Source: Prevotella sp.
Lineage (GTDB): Bacteria > Bacteroidota > Bacteroidia > Bacteroidales > Bacteroidaceae
Direction of reading: 5' to 3'
DNA length: 50,531 bases
Assembly: GCA_017619275.1 (NCBI GenBank)
Contig: JAFZSR010000049.1
Coordinates: 1 to 50,531, forward strand
Shown here: piece after piece, positions 43,258-50,531 of the stretch
Position numbering within the stretch: the first letter of the stretch is position 1
Layout: each line of letters opens with the position of its first letter
Translations under genes and position numbers: made by a program
Notes under the pieces: model-generated
What the model saw: only the letters and a program-made list of their open reading frames with translations
What the model was told of the DNA's origin: nothing
Database searches by the model: none

Positions 43258-45744
43258 ATGGGTAAAAAGAAAAAAAACAACACTAAAGCCACCGAAACCC
43301 GTACCTCGTTTATGGAGGCATTGGGGCTTTCGCGGGCTACACAGATATTCCAAAACGAAAGGCTGCGCTTCTTCATTGGCATGCTGCTCTTCGCTTTGGC
43401 CTGCTGCATGGTGCTCTCGTTTATCTCGTTCTTCACCACTGGACAGGCCGACATGAGCATCATCGAGAACACCCGAGCAGGCGAAATGGCCAACCAGAAT
43501 GGCGAGTTCAAGAACGCCTGCGGCTCGTTAGGTGCCTACACCGCCTATTTCTTTATGAAACAGTGCTTTGGATTGCCCGCCTTCCTGGTGCCCGCTTTCC
43601 TCTTCCTGTTGTCGTTTAGGCTGATGAAAGCCTTCAAGCCCAACCTCCTGAAGTGGTTCATGTGCCTGATGCTGGTGATGTTGTGGCTATCGATAGCATT
43701 GGCCAAGTTTGTGTCGCCCCTCTTTTCCGACAGCCATTTCTGTCTGGGAGGAGACCACGGGCTGCAGGTGGGTCGATGGATTGAGGGCTTTGTGGGCGTG
43801 CCGGGCCTGGCTGCTGTGCTTATCGTCATCGCCCTGCTGTTCCTCACCTACATCAGTTCGGAGACCTACGAATGGATTAGGAAGATTCTCAACCCCAAGC
43901 GCATCTTCGACCAGGTAAAATTCACCGTGAGCACGGGCAAAGGGGAGGAAGAACCTGCACCTGCAATGGCTACGACCACCATTGTGGAAGACCCCACCAC
44001 CTTCGACGACCCCACGGCGCAGACCGTAGAGTTCGACGGCCAAGATGTTAAGGTTGACCTTGGGGATGGCAGCGAGGAATTGGTGAGGCCCATCCGTCGC
44101 GACGACAAGAAGAAGAAAGGCGGCGACGGGGAACTGGGAATGGACGTGGAAGCAGCCCAGGAAGAGGAGAAGGCCAACGGCAGTGACTTGGTAAATATGG
44201 ACGAAAAGTCGTTGGAGCCCTACGACCCCAAGCGCGACCTGGAGTTCTACCACTACCCCACTCTCGACCTGCTGAAGCATTACGAAGATGACGGCAAGCC
44301 CTACATCGACATGGCCGAGCAGACGGCCAACAAGAACCGCATCGTGGACGTACTGCGCACCTTCGGCATCGAAATCAGCAGCATCAAGGCCACCGTCGGC
44401 CCCACCATCACGCTCTATGAGCTGACCCCCGCCCCAGGCGTTCGCATCTCGAAGATTCGTGGACTGGAAGACGACATCGCCCTGAACCTGAAGGCGCTGG
44501 GCATCCGCATCATTGCGCCCATCCCCGGCAAGGGCACCATCGGCATTGAAGTGCCCAATGCCAAGAAGAGCATCGTGTCGATGGAGAGCATCCTGAACTC
44601 GAAGAAATTCCAAGAGACCACGATGGACCTGCCCTGCGCCATGGGCAAGACCATCACCAACGAGGTGTTCATGTTCGACCTGGCCAAGGCGCCCCACCTG
44701 CTCGTTGCCGGTGCCACGGGACAAGGTAAGTCGGTAGGCCTGAACGCCATCCTCACCTCATTATTATATAAGAAGCACCCTGCTGAGCTGAAGATTGTGT
44801 TGGTCGACCCGAAGATGGTGGAGTTCAGCATCTACCGCAACATCGACAAGCACTTCCTGGCTGCGCTGGCCGAGGAAGCCGAGACCCCCATCATCACCGA
44901 CACCAGCAAGGTGATACGCACCCTGCAGAGCCTTTGCGTGGAGATGGATTCGCGCTACGAACTGCTGATGAAGGCCGACGTGCGCAACATCAAGGAATAC
45001 AACCAGAAGTACATTGCCCGCCAGCTGAACCCCGAGAACGGACATAAGTTCATGCCCTACATCGTGGTGGTCATCGACGAGTATGGCGACCTCATCATGA
45101 CCGCTGGCAAGGAGATTGAGCTGCCCATCGCCCGCATTGCCCAGAAGGCTCGCGCCGTGGGCATCCACATGATCATTGCCACGCAGCGACCCACCACCAA
45201 CATCATCACGGGTACCATCAAGGCCAACTTCCCTGCCCGCATCGCCTTCAAGGTGAGCCAGGGCATCGACTCGAAGACCATCCTCGACCGCATGGGTGCC
45301 CAGCAACTCATTGGCCGTGGCGACATGCTCTACCTGAGCGGCAACGACCCTGTGCGTGTGCAGTGTGCCTTCGTTGACACCCCCGAGGTGGTCGACATCA
45401 ACGCCTTCATTGCCCAGCAGCAAGGTTATGCCGAGCCCTTCGAGCTGCCCGAACCCATCATCGAAAGTGGCGAAGGCGGCGGCAGCAGCGGAGCCAGCGA
45501 TGTAGACCTGAAGCACCTCGACCCCATGTTTGCCGACGCAGCCCGACTCATCGTTCACGAGCAGAGCGGCAGCACCAGTCTCATCCAGCGCAAGTTCTCC
45601 ATCGGATACAACCGTGCCGGCCGACTGATGGACATGATGGAGAAAGCCGGCGTGGTGGGACAAGCCCACGGTTCGAAGCCACGCGAGGTACTCATTCAAG
45701 ACGAGCTGACGCTTGAGCAGCTGATAGCATCACTGAATGGGTGA
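43258..45744 (+). CDS. DNA translocase FtsK
   Basis: This 828-residue septal DNA pump helps resolve chromosome dimers and segregate DNA at division. About four membrane segments lie within residues 35-205 and an acidic linker at about 220-330. The motor (about 340-730) has a Walker A (GATGQGKSVGLNA, about 484-496), a Walker B (IVVVIDEYGDLIM) and IATQRPTTNIITGTIKANFP. The C-terminal gamma winged helix (about 755-828; RKFSIGYNRAGRLMDMMEKA) reads KOPS-like sites. Length and order are normal. Confidence 0.96.
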   Translation: MGKKKKNNTKATETRTSFMEALGLSRATQIFQNERLRFFIGMLLFALACCMVLSFISFFTTGQADMSIIENTRAGEMANQNGEFKNACGSLGAYTAYFFMKQCFGLPAFLVPAFLFLLSFRLMKAFKPNLLKWFMCLMLVMLWLSIALAKFVSPLFSDSHFCLGGDHGLQVGRWIEGFVGVPGLAAVLIVIALLFLTYISSETYEWIRKILNPKRIFDQVKFTVSTGKGEEEPAPAMATTTIVEDPTTFDDPTAQTVEFDGQDVKVDLGDGSEELVRPIRRDDKKKKGGDGELGMDVEAAQEEEKANGSDLVNMDEKSLEPYDPKRDLEFYHYPTLDLLKHYEDDGKPYIDMAEQTANKNRIVDVLRTFGIEISSIKATVGPTITLYELTPAPGVRISKIRGLEDDIALNLKALGIRIIAPIPGKGTIGIEVPNAKKSIVSMESILNSKKFQETTMDLPCAMGKTITNEVFMFDLAKAPHLLVAGATGQGKSVGLNAILTSLLYKKHPAELKIVLVDPKMVEFSIYRNIDKHFLAALAEEAETPIITDTSKVIRTLQSLCVEMDSRYELLMKADVRNIKEYNQKYIARQLNPENGHKFMPYIVVVIDEYGDLIMTAGKEIELPIARIAQKARAVGIHMIIATQRPTTNIITGTIKANFPARIAFKVSQGIDSKTILDRMGAQQLIGRGDMLYLSGNDPVRVQCAFVDTPEVVDINAFIAQQQGYAEPFELPEPIIESGEGGGSSGASDVDLKHLDPMFADAARLIVHEQSGSTSLIQRKFSIGYNRAGRLMDMMEKAGVVGQAHGSKPREVLIQDELTLEQLIASLNG

Positions 45745-45803
45745 GAAGTGAGAGAATAGACCATACAAACAACAATTCCCCCGGAACTGATAGATATTAC
45801 AAA

Positions 45804-45846
45804 CAGCAAAACTATAGTAGCCCCCATGGGGGCAGAAGGGGGGCTT
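45804..45846 (+). repeat. G/C-rich palindromic leader repeat upstream of lolA
   Basis: CAGCAAAACTATAGTAGCCC is followed by a GCCCCCATGGGGGC perfect palindrome and GAAGGGGGGCTT. It matches 8147-8190 read on the minus strand. It ends 16 bp before the lolA start. Confidence 0.8.
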
Positions 45847-45861
45847 ATTAAAAAAAATATT

Positions 45862-46467
45862 ATGAAGAAAAGAATCATCCTTGCCCTGGCCGCACTGTTC
45901 ATCACCACGACGGCCGCTCTAGGGCAGACCGCACAACAGGTGCTCGACAAATGTGCCAAAACGGTGAGTGCATCCGCTGGTGTCACCGCCAGCTTCACCA
46001 TGAACAGCGCAAAATATGGCGATGCACAAGGAACCATTGCCCTGAAAGGCGAGAAATTCCACATGAAGAGCGACGCCTCGACGATGTGGTTCGACGGCAA
46101 GACGCTCTGGACCTACATGGCCAACAACGAAGAGGTGAACATCTCGCGTCCCACGAAGCAGCAGTTGCAGACGCTGAATCCCTACACCTTCATCAACCTC
46201 TACAAGAAGGGCTACTCACAGACCATGACCTCATCGGCCACCGAGCACATCGTACACCTGACGGCCACCGACCCGCAGCACCGCATTCGCGAGGCTTTCA
46301 TCACCGTCGACAAGGCCAGCTACGCCCCCAAGACTATCAAGATGCTTGTGGAGCAGAAATGGACCACCTTCACCGTTTCCGGACTGAAGCAGGAGAAGCT
46401 GGCCGACAGCCGCTTCAAGTTTGATGCCGATGCATATCCTGACGCCGAAATCATCGACCTGAGATGA
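45862..46467 (+). CDS. LolA-like outer-membrane lipoprotein carrier
   Basis: This 201-residue periplasmic protein (signal about 1-20, ending AALGQ) has an LolA-type open beta-barrel pattern (SFTMNSAKYGDAQGTIAL, GEKFHMKSDASTMWFDGKTL, YMANNEEVNI, and C-terminal DSRFKFDADAYPDAEIIDLR). It carries lipoproteins from the inner to the outer membrane. ATG 45862 was chosen; an upstream in-frame ATG (45826) lies inside the G/C palindrome and is not credible. It overlaps the DUF5687 start by 4 bp. Confidence 0.9.
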   Translation: MKKRIILALAALFITTTAALGQTAQQVLDKCAKTVSASAGVTASFTMNSAKYGDAQGTIALKGEKFHMKSDASTMWFDGKTLWTYMANNEEVNISRPTKQQLQTLNPYTFINLYKKGYSQTMTSSATEHIVHLTATDPQHRIREAFITVDKASYAPKTIKMLVEQKWTTFTVSGLKQEKLADSRFKFDADAYPDAEIIDLR

Positions 46468-47957
46468 ACAGAATAGCTTTATACCGTCTGCTGCGCAGCA
46501 ATGCCAAACTGAGCGAGAAGCGCAGCCCAGCCCTGGAGCAGAGCAAGGTGGCCAAGGTGATGATGTATATCGGAGCCTGCTTCCTTGCCGCCTACCTCAT
46601 CTTTCTGGGAAGCATCTTTGGCAACCTGTCAGTAGAGGAAGACACGCCCGAGATGATGCTCTTTGTGCTGCCCCTGATTCTCATCATCGACTTCCTGATG
46701 CGCTTCATGGCCCAGCAAACGCCCATGGTGTTCGTCAAGCCCTACCTGCTCATGCCCTTGCACAAGGAGGTGGTGCTCGAGTCCTATCTGCTCACGATGG
46801 TCACCAGCGGCTACAACTTCCTGTGGCTGTGCCTGTTGTTGCCCTATGCCTACCTCAACCTGCTGGCGGGTGTGAACTTCTGGGCGGTGCTGGGCATCGT
46901 GGTGTGCGGCTTGCTGATGGTGATGATCAACAGCCAGTGGTACCTGCTGATGCGCACCCTGATAGGCCGCTCGCTGCTGTGGTGGCTGCTGCCCATCGCC
47001 GTTTATGCCGGTGCCATCGCCTTGTTTGTCTACATGGTCGAGAACGACATCCTGGGCATCCTCTCCGACTGGTTCTACTTCCACCCCTGGGGCATCTGGC
47101 TGTTGGCAGTGCTGCTGTTTGTTGTGCTGGTGCTGGCCCTGCAGGTGAACCTGAAGGTGCAGGGACGCTTCATCATGCAAGAGCTGTCGAGAGAGCAGAA
47201 GGCGGTGAAGGCCATCAAGCATGTGTCGCAGTTCACCTTCCTCGAGCGCTTCGGACAGGCTGGCGAATACCTCAAGCTGGAGCTGAAGAGCATCATGCGC
47301 AACAAGGCCATCAAGGCTCGCGTCATGTCGAGCCTCTTCCTCATCATCATCCTCTCGGTAATCATCACCTACACCGATGCCTACAACGGCAAATACATAC
47401 TCAACTTCTGGTGCTACTACTGCTTCTCCCTCTACGGCATGACCACGCTCACCAAGGTGATGTGCCCCGAAGGTAACTACATCGACCTGCTGATGACGCA
47501 GCGCGAGAACATCCTGCTGCTGCTGCGCGCCAAGTACTACTTCCACGTGGCCATCCTGCTGGTGCCCCTCATCATCATGCTGCCCGCAGTGATAGCCGGT
47601 AAGTTCACTATACTGATGATGCTGGCCTACCTGCTGCTCACCAGTGGCCTGGCATACTGCATCATGTTCCAGCTGGCCGTCTACAACAAGCAGACGCTGC
47701 CACTCGATGCCAAGCTCACCGGTAAGAACAATGTGGAGAGCGGTCTGCAGCTGGTCATCGAGCTGGTGGGCATGTTCCTGCCGTTGGTGCTCGTGGGCGG
47801 ACTGCTGCTGGTGTTCAGCGATGAGGTCACCTACATCATCATGGCACTCATCGGACTCGTGCTCACCATCGCCCATCCGCTGTGGCTGCGCAACATCTAC
47901 CAGCGCATGATGCTTCGCAAATACGAGAACATGGAAGGATTTCACGCCAGCAGATGA
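46464..47957 (+). CDS. DUF5687-family integral membrane protein
   Basis: This 497-residue polytopic protein has at least nine hydrophobic segments (for example VMMYIGACFLAAYLIFLGSI, LLWWLLPIAVYAGAIALFVY) and a cytoplasmic Arg/Lys-rich loop around residues 230-290. It matches my recollection of DUF5687, a Bacteroidota family resembling ABC-2-type permeases. No ATPase partner is encoded next to it here, though one often is in this family (recollection). It lies between lolA and the pectate lyase with 4-bp overlaps on both sides. Confidence 0.75.
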   Translation: MNRIALYRLLRSNAKLSEKRSPALEQSKVAKVMMYIGACFLAAYLIFLGSIFGNLSVEEDTPEMMLFVLPLILIIDFLMRFMAQQTPMVFVKPYLLMPLHKEVVLESYLLTMVTSGYNFLWLCLLLPYAYLNLLAGVNFWAVLGIVVCGLLMVMINSQWYLLMRTLIGRSLLWWLLPIAVYAGAIALFVYMVENDILGILSDWFYFHPWGIWLLAVLLFVVLVLALQVNLKVQGRFIMQELSREQKAVKAIKHVSQFTFLERFGQAGEYLKLELKSIMRNKAIKARVMSSLFLIIILSVIITYTDAYNGKYILNFWCYYCFSLYGMTTLTKVMCPEGNYIDLLMTQRENILLLLRAKYYFHVAILLVPLIIMLPAVIAGKFTILMMLAYLLLTSGLAYCIMFQLAVYNKQTLPLDAKLTGKNNVESGLQLVIELVGMFLPLVLVGGLLLVFSDEVTYIIMALIGLVLTIAHPLWLRNIYQRMMLRKYENMEGFHASR

Positions 47958-49705
47958 AGAGCAGAATACTCATAGCATCCCTTGCCGCCATCGTCACGGC
48001 GCAGGCGCAGATACCCATCGTGAAGGGCAACGTCATCGACCGCAAGCTCACGGCCATGACCATCCAGACCGACAGCGTGAGCATGGCCTTCGACGATGCC
48101 ACCGAGCGCGCTGCCAAGGCCGACGTCGTGGTGGCCTTCGGACAGGTGAAGGTGATGGAGGCGCAAGGCTGGCTGGAGTCGGCCTATGTGAAGTTCGCCC
48201 CCTACCCTGCCGCCAAGGGCTACCACGTCTATCTGAAAGGAGGCAGCCGGGCCGACTGGACGCTCCTCGACGCCCCGCTGGTGCGCAACTATGGCAGCTA
48301 CGGCCGTGCCGACGCCGTGGGACTGAAGGCTGCTGCCGACTACCGCTTCCGCATCGTGCCCACCGATGCACAGGGCAAGGAAATCACCACCGCCGCCACC
48401 GAGACCGACGCCATCAGCGTGGCCCCCTACGACCGCAGCGGGTTCGCACACTTCAACCACACAGGCGGCGTGGGAGCCTATCAAGATGATGGCACGCTGA
48501 AGCCCAATGCCCGCGTGGTGTATGTGACACGCGAAAATGCCAAGACCGTGAGCCTCGACATCATCAGCGACAAGAAGGGCACGAAGACCACCACCTATAC
48601 CGGCATCCAGCAAATCATCTACGGCTACCAGAAAGGCTACGACCCCCGCCCGCTCAGCATCCGCCTCCTGGGCACCATCGAGAAGGAGCACTGCGACGAG
48701 CTGCTCAGCAAGGAAGAGGGCATGCAGGTGAAGGGCAGCGCCGCCTACCAACCCATGAACATCACCATCGAGGGCATTGGCGACGACGCCACCATCCGCG
48801 GCTTCGGCTTCCTGGTGCGCAGTTGTGCCAGCGTGGAGCTGCGCAACTTCGCCGTCATGCTCTGCATGGATGATGCCGTGAGCCTCGACACCAGCAACGA
48901 GCACGTGTGGGTTCACCACCTCGACCTCTTCTACGGCCAGCCAGGCAGCGACAGCGACCAGGCGAAGGGCGACGGCACCATCGACATGAAGTCCGACTCG
49001 CGCTACATCACCATCGCCCATTGCCACTTCTGGGACACCGGCAAGTCGTCGCTCTGCGGCATGAAGAGCGAGACGGGCCCCAACTGGATCAGCTACCACC
49101 ACAACTGGTTCGACCACAGCGACTCGCGCCATCCCCGCATCCGCACCATGAGCGTGCACATCTACAACAACTACTTCGACGGCAATGCCAAGTATGGCGT
49201 GGGCGCAGCCATGAAGAGCAACGCCTTCGTGGAGGCCAACTATTTCCGCAACTGCAAATACCCCATCCTCATCTCGCTGCAGGGGTCCGATGTCGCCTCG
49301 AGCAGCAAGGGCAATTTCTCTGGCGAGGACGGAGGCATGGTGAAGTCGTTTGCCAATGTGATGCAGGGCGGCACCTACGTCAGCTACCAGCAGAACGCCA
49401 CCCAGTTCGATGCCTACGAGGCCGCCACGCGCCAGGAGCAAGTGCCTGCCACGGTGGCCGCCCGACAGGGAGGACGCACCTACGACAACTTCGACACCGA
49501 CCCCACGCTGATGTACGACTACACCCCCGACGACGCCCATCAGGTGCCCGCCATCGTCACCGGTGCCACAGGAGCCGGGCGCATGGGCCACGGCGACTTC
49601 AAATTCACCTTCAACAACGCCGCCGACGATGCCCACTACAACGTGAACACCGCGCTCAAGCAAGCCATCACCAACTACCAGCCCACCCTCGTAGGCTTCT
49701 TTTGA
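47954..49705 (+). CDS. Pectate lyase, PL1 family
   Basis: This 583-residue secreted enzyme starts at MKSRILIASLAAIVTAQAQ, a signal peptide; the frame extends 24 codons upstream into DUF5687. Residues about 25-140 form a fibronectin-III-like domain. Residues about 150-560 form the PL1 parallel beta-helix, with calcium-site acids (DGTIDMKSDSRYITIAHCHF), WISYHHNWFDHSDSRHPRIR containing the catalytic Arg, and VHIYNNYFDG. It cleaves polygalacturonan by beta-elimination. The start overlaps the DUF5687 stop by 4 bp, tying a pectinase to a lolA/DUF5687 operon. Confidence 0.92.
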   Translation: MKSRILIASLAAIVTAQAQIPIVKGNVIDRKLTAMTIQTDSVSMAFDDATERAAKADVVVAFGQVKVMEAQGWLESAYVKFAPYPAAKGYHVYLKGGSRADWTLLDAPLVRNYGSYGRADAVGLKAAADYRFRIVPTDAQGKEITTAATETDAISVAPYDRSGFAHFNHTGGVGAYQDDGTLKPNARVVYVTRENAKTVSLDIISDKKGTKTTTYTGIQQIIYGYQKGYDPRPLSIRLLGTIEKEHCDELLSKEEGMQVKGSAAYQPMNITIEGIGDDATIRGFGFLVRSCASVELRNFAVMLCMDDAVSLDTSNEHVWVHHLDLFYGQPGSDSDQAKGDGTIDMKSDSRYITIAHCHFWDTGKSSLCGMKSETGPNWISYHHNWFDHSDSRHPRIRTMSVHIYNNYFDGNAKYGVGAAMKSNAFVEANYFRNCKYPILISLQGSDVASSSKGNFSGEDGGMVKSFANVMQGGTYVSYQQNATQFDAYEAATRQEQVPATVAARQGGRTYDNFDTDPTLMYDYTPDDAHQVPAIVTGATGAGRMGHGDFKFTFNNAADDAHYNVNTALKQAITNYQPTLVGFF

Positions 49706-49761
49706 AAACAGCATCCTCTTCATTTGAGGCTTCCCAGCACTGGCCACCACGTTTTTGTTGC

Positions 49762-49805
49762 TTTTACGCGTAACTACCGAGTTTTCCAGGTAGTTACGCG
49801 TAAAA
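49762..49805. repeat. 17-bp perfect inverted repeat
   Basis: TTTTACGCGTAACTACC (49762-49778) is exactly complementary to 49789-49805, with a 10-nt loop. It shares the GTTACG core with the palindrome at 30969-30998. No U-tract follows. Confidence 0.9.
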
Positions 49806-49965
49806 CCTATATAATAAGGGGTGCTTTTTGTTGAAATGTTGATTTGTTGACTTTTGAGCTAACTATGCATAAAACTGCAGAGTTACGTGCGAAAACTCAA
49901 CAAAAAGTAGTCTTCACCCCCTTCTGCTGTGCTGCAGAAAGCTTATTTGCTGCAGCCACACAAAA

Positions 49966-49990
49966 GCCGCCACCCATCCCGGGAGGCGGC
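49966..49990 (-). terminator. Possible terminator for a minus-strand gene beyond the window
   Basis: GCCGCCACCC pairs with GGGAGGCGGC (one A/A mismatch). On the minus strand the hairpin is followed by TTTTGTG. No minus-strand gene precedes it inside the window. Confidence 0.4.
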
Positions 49991-50092
49991 AAATCACATT
50001 TGCGCGAACGCTTTTTCTTCTATTTTATATTTGAATAATTTTAATTGGTTTATTCTTTTTTTTTGGCATAGTCTAAGGTAAACTTAGTACCT

Positions 50093-50285
50093 CGTTCGGG
50101 CGGATTTGTAATCATGAGCGGTAGAAAGATTGCAACCGCTTGTCTGACAAAATGATAAATATTCAAAACGTGCATAACGTTCAGTTCCCGCACCTTGTTT
50201 TCCTGCTGTCCTTAAAACAAATGAAAGGGGGAAGAGTAAAACAAAACATCTTTCGACCGCTCATGATTGCAAATCCAGCCGAACG
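50093..50285. repeat. 30-bp imperfect inverted repeat, REP-like
   Basis: Positions 50093-50122 (CGTTCGGGCGGATTTGTAAT, then CATGAGCGGT) match the complement of 50256-50285 in 27 of 30 bases. The 133-bp interval holds no gene. The layout recalls extragenic palindromes mobilised by REP-associated transposases (inference). Confidence 0.7.
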
Positions 50286-50398
50286 GAGACATTCTCTAAT
50301 TGTATTAAAAATCCTGATAATCAATTTGTTGGGTTTATAATTTCTTTCGAACGGGGAGTGGCTGCGCAACGTCCTCAACTCCTAAGATTTTTTGACCT

Positions 50399-50523
50399 AT
50401 GGGTCAATTTGCAGGATAAAATCTCTGAAAACTCCTTTGTATAAAGTCATTTTGAGCAATCAAGGTGCTTGGCGTCCAGATTGACCGTAATAATTCGTCA
50501 ATGGGTCAATTTGCAGGATAAAA
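50399..50523. repeat. 23-bp direct repeat pair
   Basis: ATGGGTCAATTTGCAGGATA plus AAA occurs at 50399-50421 and 50501-50523, 102 bp apart. More copies may lie beyond the window edge. Confidence 0.85.
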
Positions 50524-50531
50524 CTCTTCGG

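Larger units (their letters stand above)
49706..50531. other. Gene-free, repeat-rich spacer at the window end
   Basis: No convincing gene. It holds a 17-bp perfect palindrome (49762-49805), a GTTACGTGCGAAAACTCAAC element (49882-49901), a probable minus-strand terminator (49966-49990), a 30-bp imperfect inverted repeat (50093-50285) and a 23-bp direct repeat (50399-50421, 50501-50523). Confidence 0.75.

Noticed and set aside
45826-45861. Upstream ATG for the lolA-like gene
   Set aside because: The ATG is the centre of the repeated GCCCCCATGGGGGC palindrome and would mask the signal peptide.
47942-49750. 602-codon open frame antisense to PL1
   Set aside because: The sense frame is a textbook PL1 lyase with signal peptide; the antisense product has no recognisable feature.
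1-50531. tRNA, rRNA or tmRNA genes
   Set aside because: Reading the spacers on both strands gave no convincing cloverleaf, rRNA core or tmRNA ends; a tRNAscan/Infernal run would be the decisive test.

Overview
The window looks like a chromosomal segment of a plant-polysaccharide-degrading Bacteroidota, most likely a Prevotella/Segatella-type organism (inference). The evidence is TAnnTTTG-type -7 promoter elements, a hybrid two-component regulator (HTCS) with AraC output, many secreted enzymes with short C-terminal tails of the LxGQxV...GIYIxNGKKV type, and G+C-rich coding DNA separated by very A+T-rich spacers. No rRNA, tRNA, CRISPR array or intact insertion sequence was seen.

Region by region. 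1-2.5 kb: an A+T-rich spacer, then a DASS/SLC13 carrier on the minus strand behind a clear cobalamin riboswitch. 2.5-5.8 kb: a GH35-like/DUF5597 lipoprotein glycosidase and a CBM9-like/PKD secreted protein. 5.8-16.4 kb: a minus-strand run of four large secreted proteins (883-aa multidomain protein, PL11 rhamnogalacturonan lyase, 767-aa protein, CotH-family protein). Three of them share a ~200-residue 'WDFTxWS' module. 16.6-25.1 kb: PL22-like propeller protein, GH28, HTCS regulator (overlapping GH28 by 4 bp) and a convergent GH105. 25.3-30.9 kb: small unknown protein, beta-propeller/DUF362 fusion, GH2. 31-35 kb: a repeat-rich convergent spacer, an opine-dehydrogenase-like enzyme and a nucleotidyltransferase-aminotransferase fusion. 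34.5-38.5 kb: SGNH hydrolase and GH127/146-type beta-L-arabinofuranosidase. 38.6-43.1 kb: hemW, proS, an OmpA-type lipoprotein, and a tightly overlapping DUF3791-DUF3990-DUF3791 trio. 43.3-49.7 kb: ftsK, lolA-like, DUF5687 and PL1 pectate lyase (the last three overlapping). 49.7-50.5 kb: a gene-free, repeat-rich spacer.

The carbohydrate genes fit one substrate, pectin and especially rhamnogalacturonan I. PL11 and PL1 cut the backbones, and GH28, PL22-like and GH105 process the oligomers. GH2 and GH127/146 (possibly GH35-like) remove galactose and arabinose side chains, an SGNH enzyme may remove acyl groups, and the HTCS probably senses an oligosaccharide. No SusC/SusD pair lies inside the window.

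The second theme is an unusual density of short-period repeats (7, 8, 11 and 21 bp) and palindromes at gene 3' ends and in spacers. These include heptanucleotide repeats read in frame just before the C-terminal tail of four secreted proteins, a palindromic ~104-bp element read in frame inside the opine-dehydrogenase-like gene, a perfect 62-bp inverted repeat between convergent genes, and an 82-bp copy of a gene 3' end 29 kb away. The most promising functional leads are the riboswitch-controlled DASS carrier, the DUF3791/DUF3990 trio, the shared WDFTxWS module, the nucleotidyltransferase-aminotransferase/opine-dehydrogenase pair and the in-frame repeat elements.
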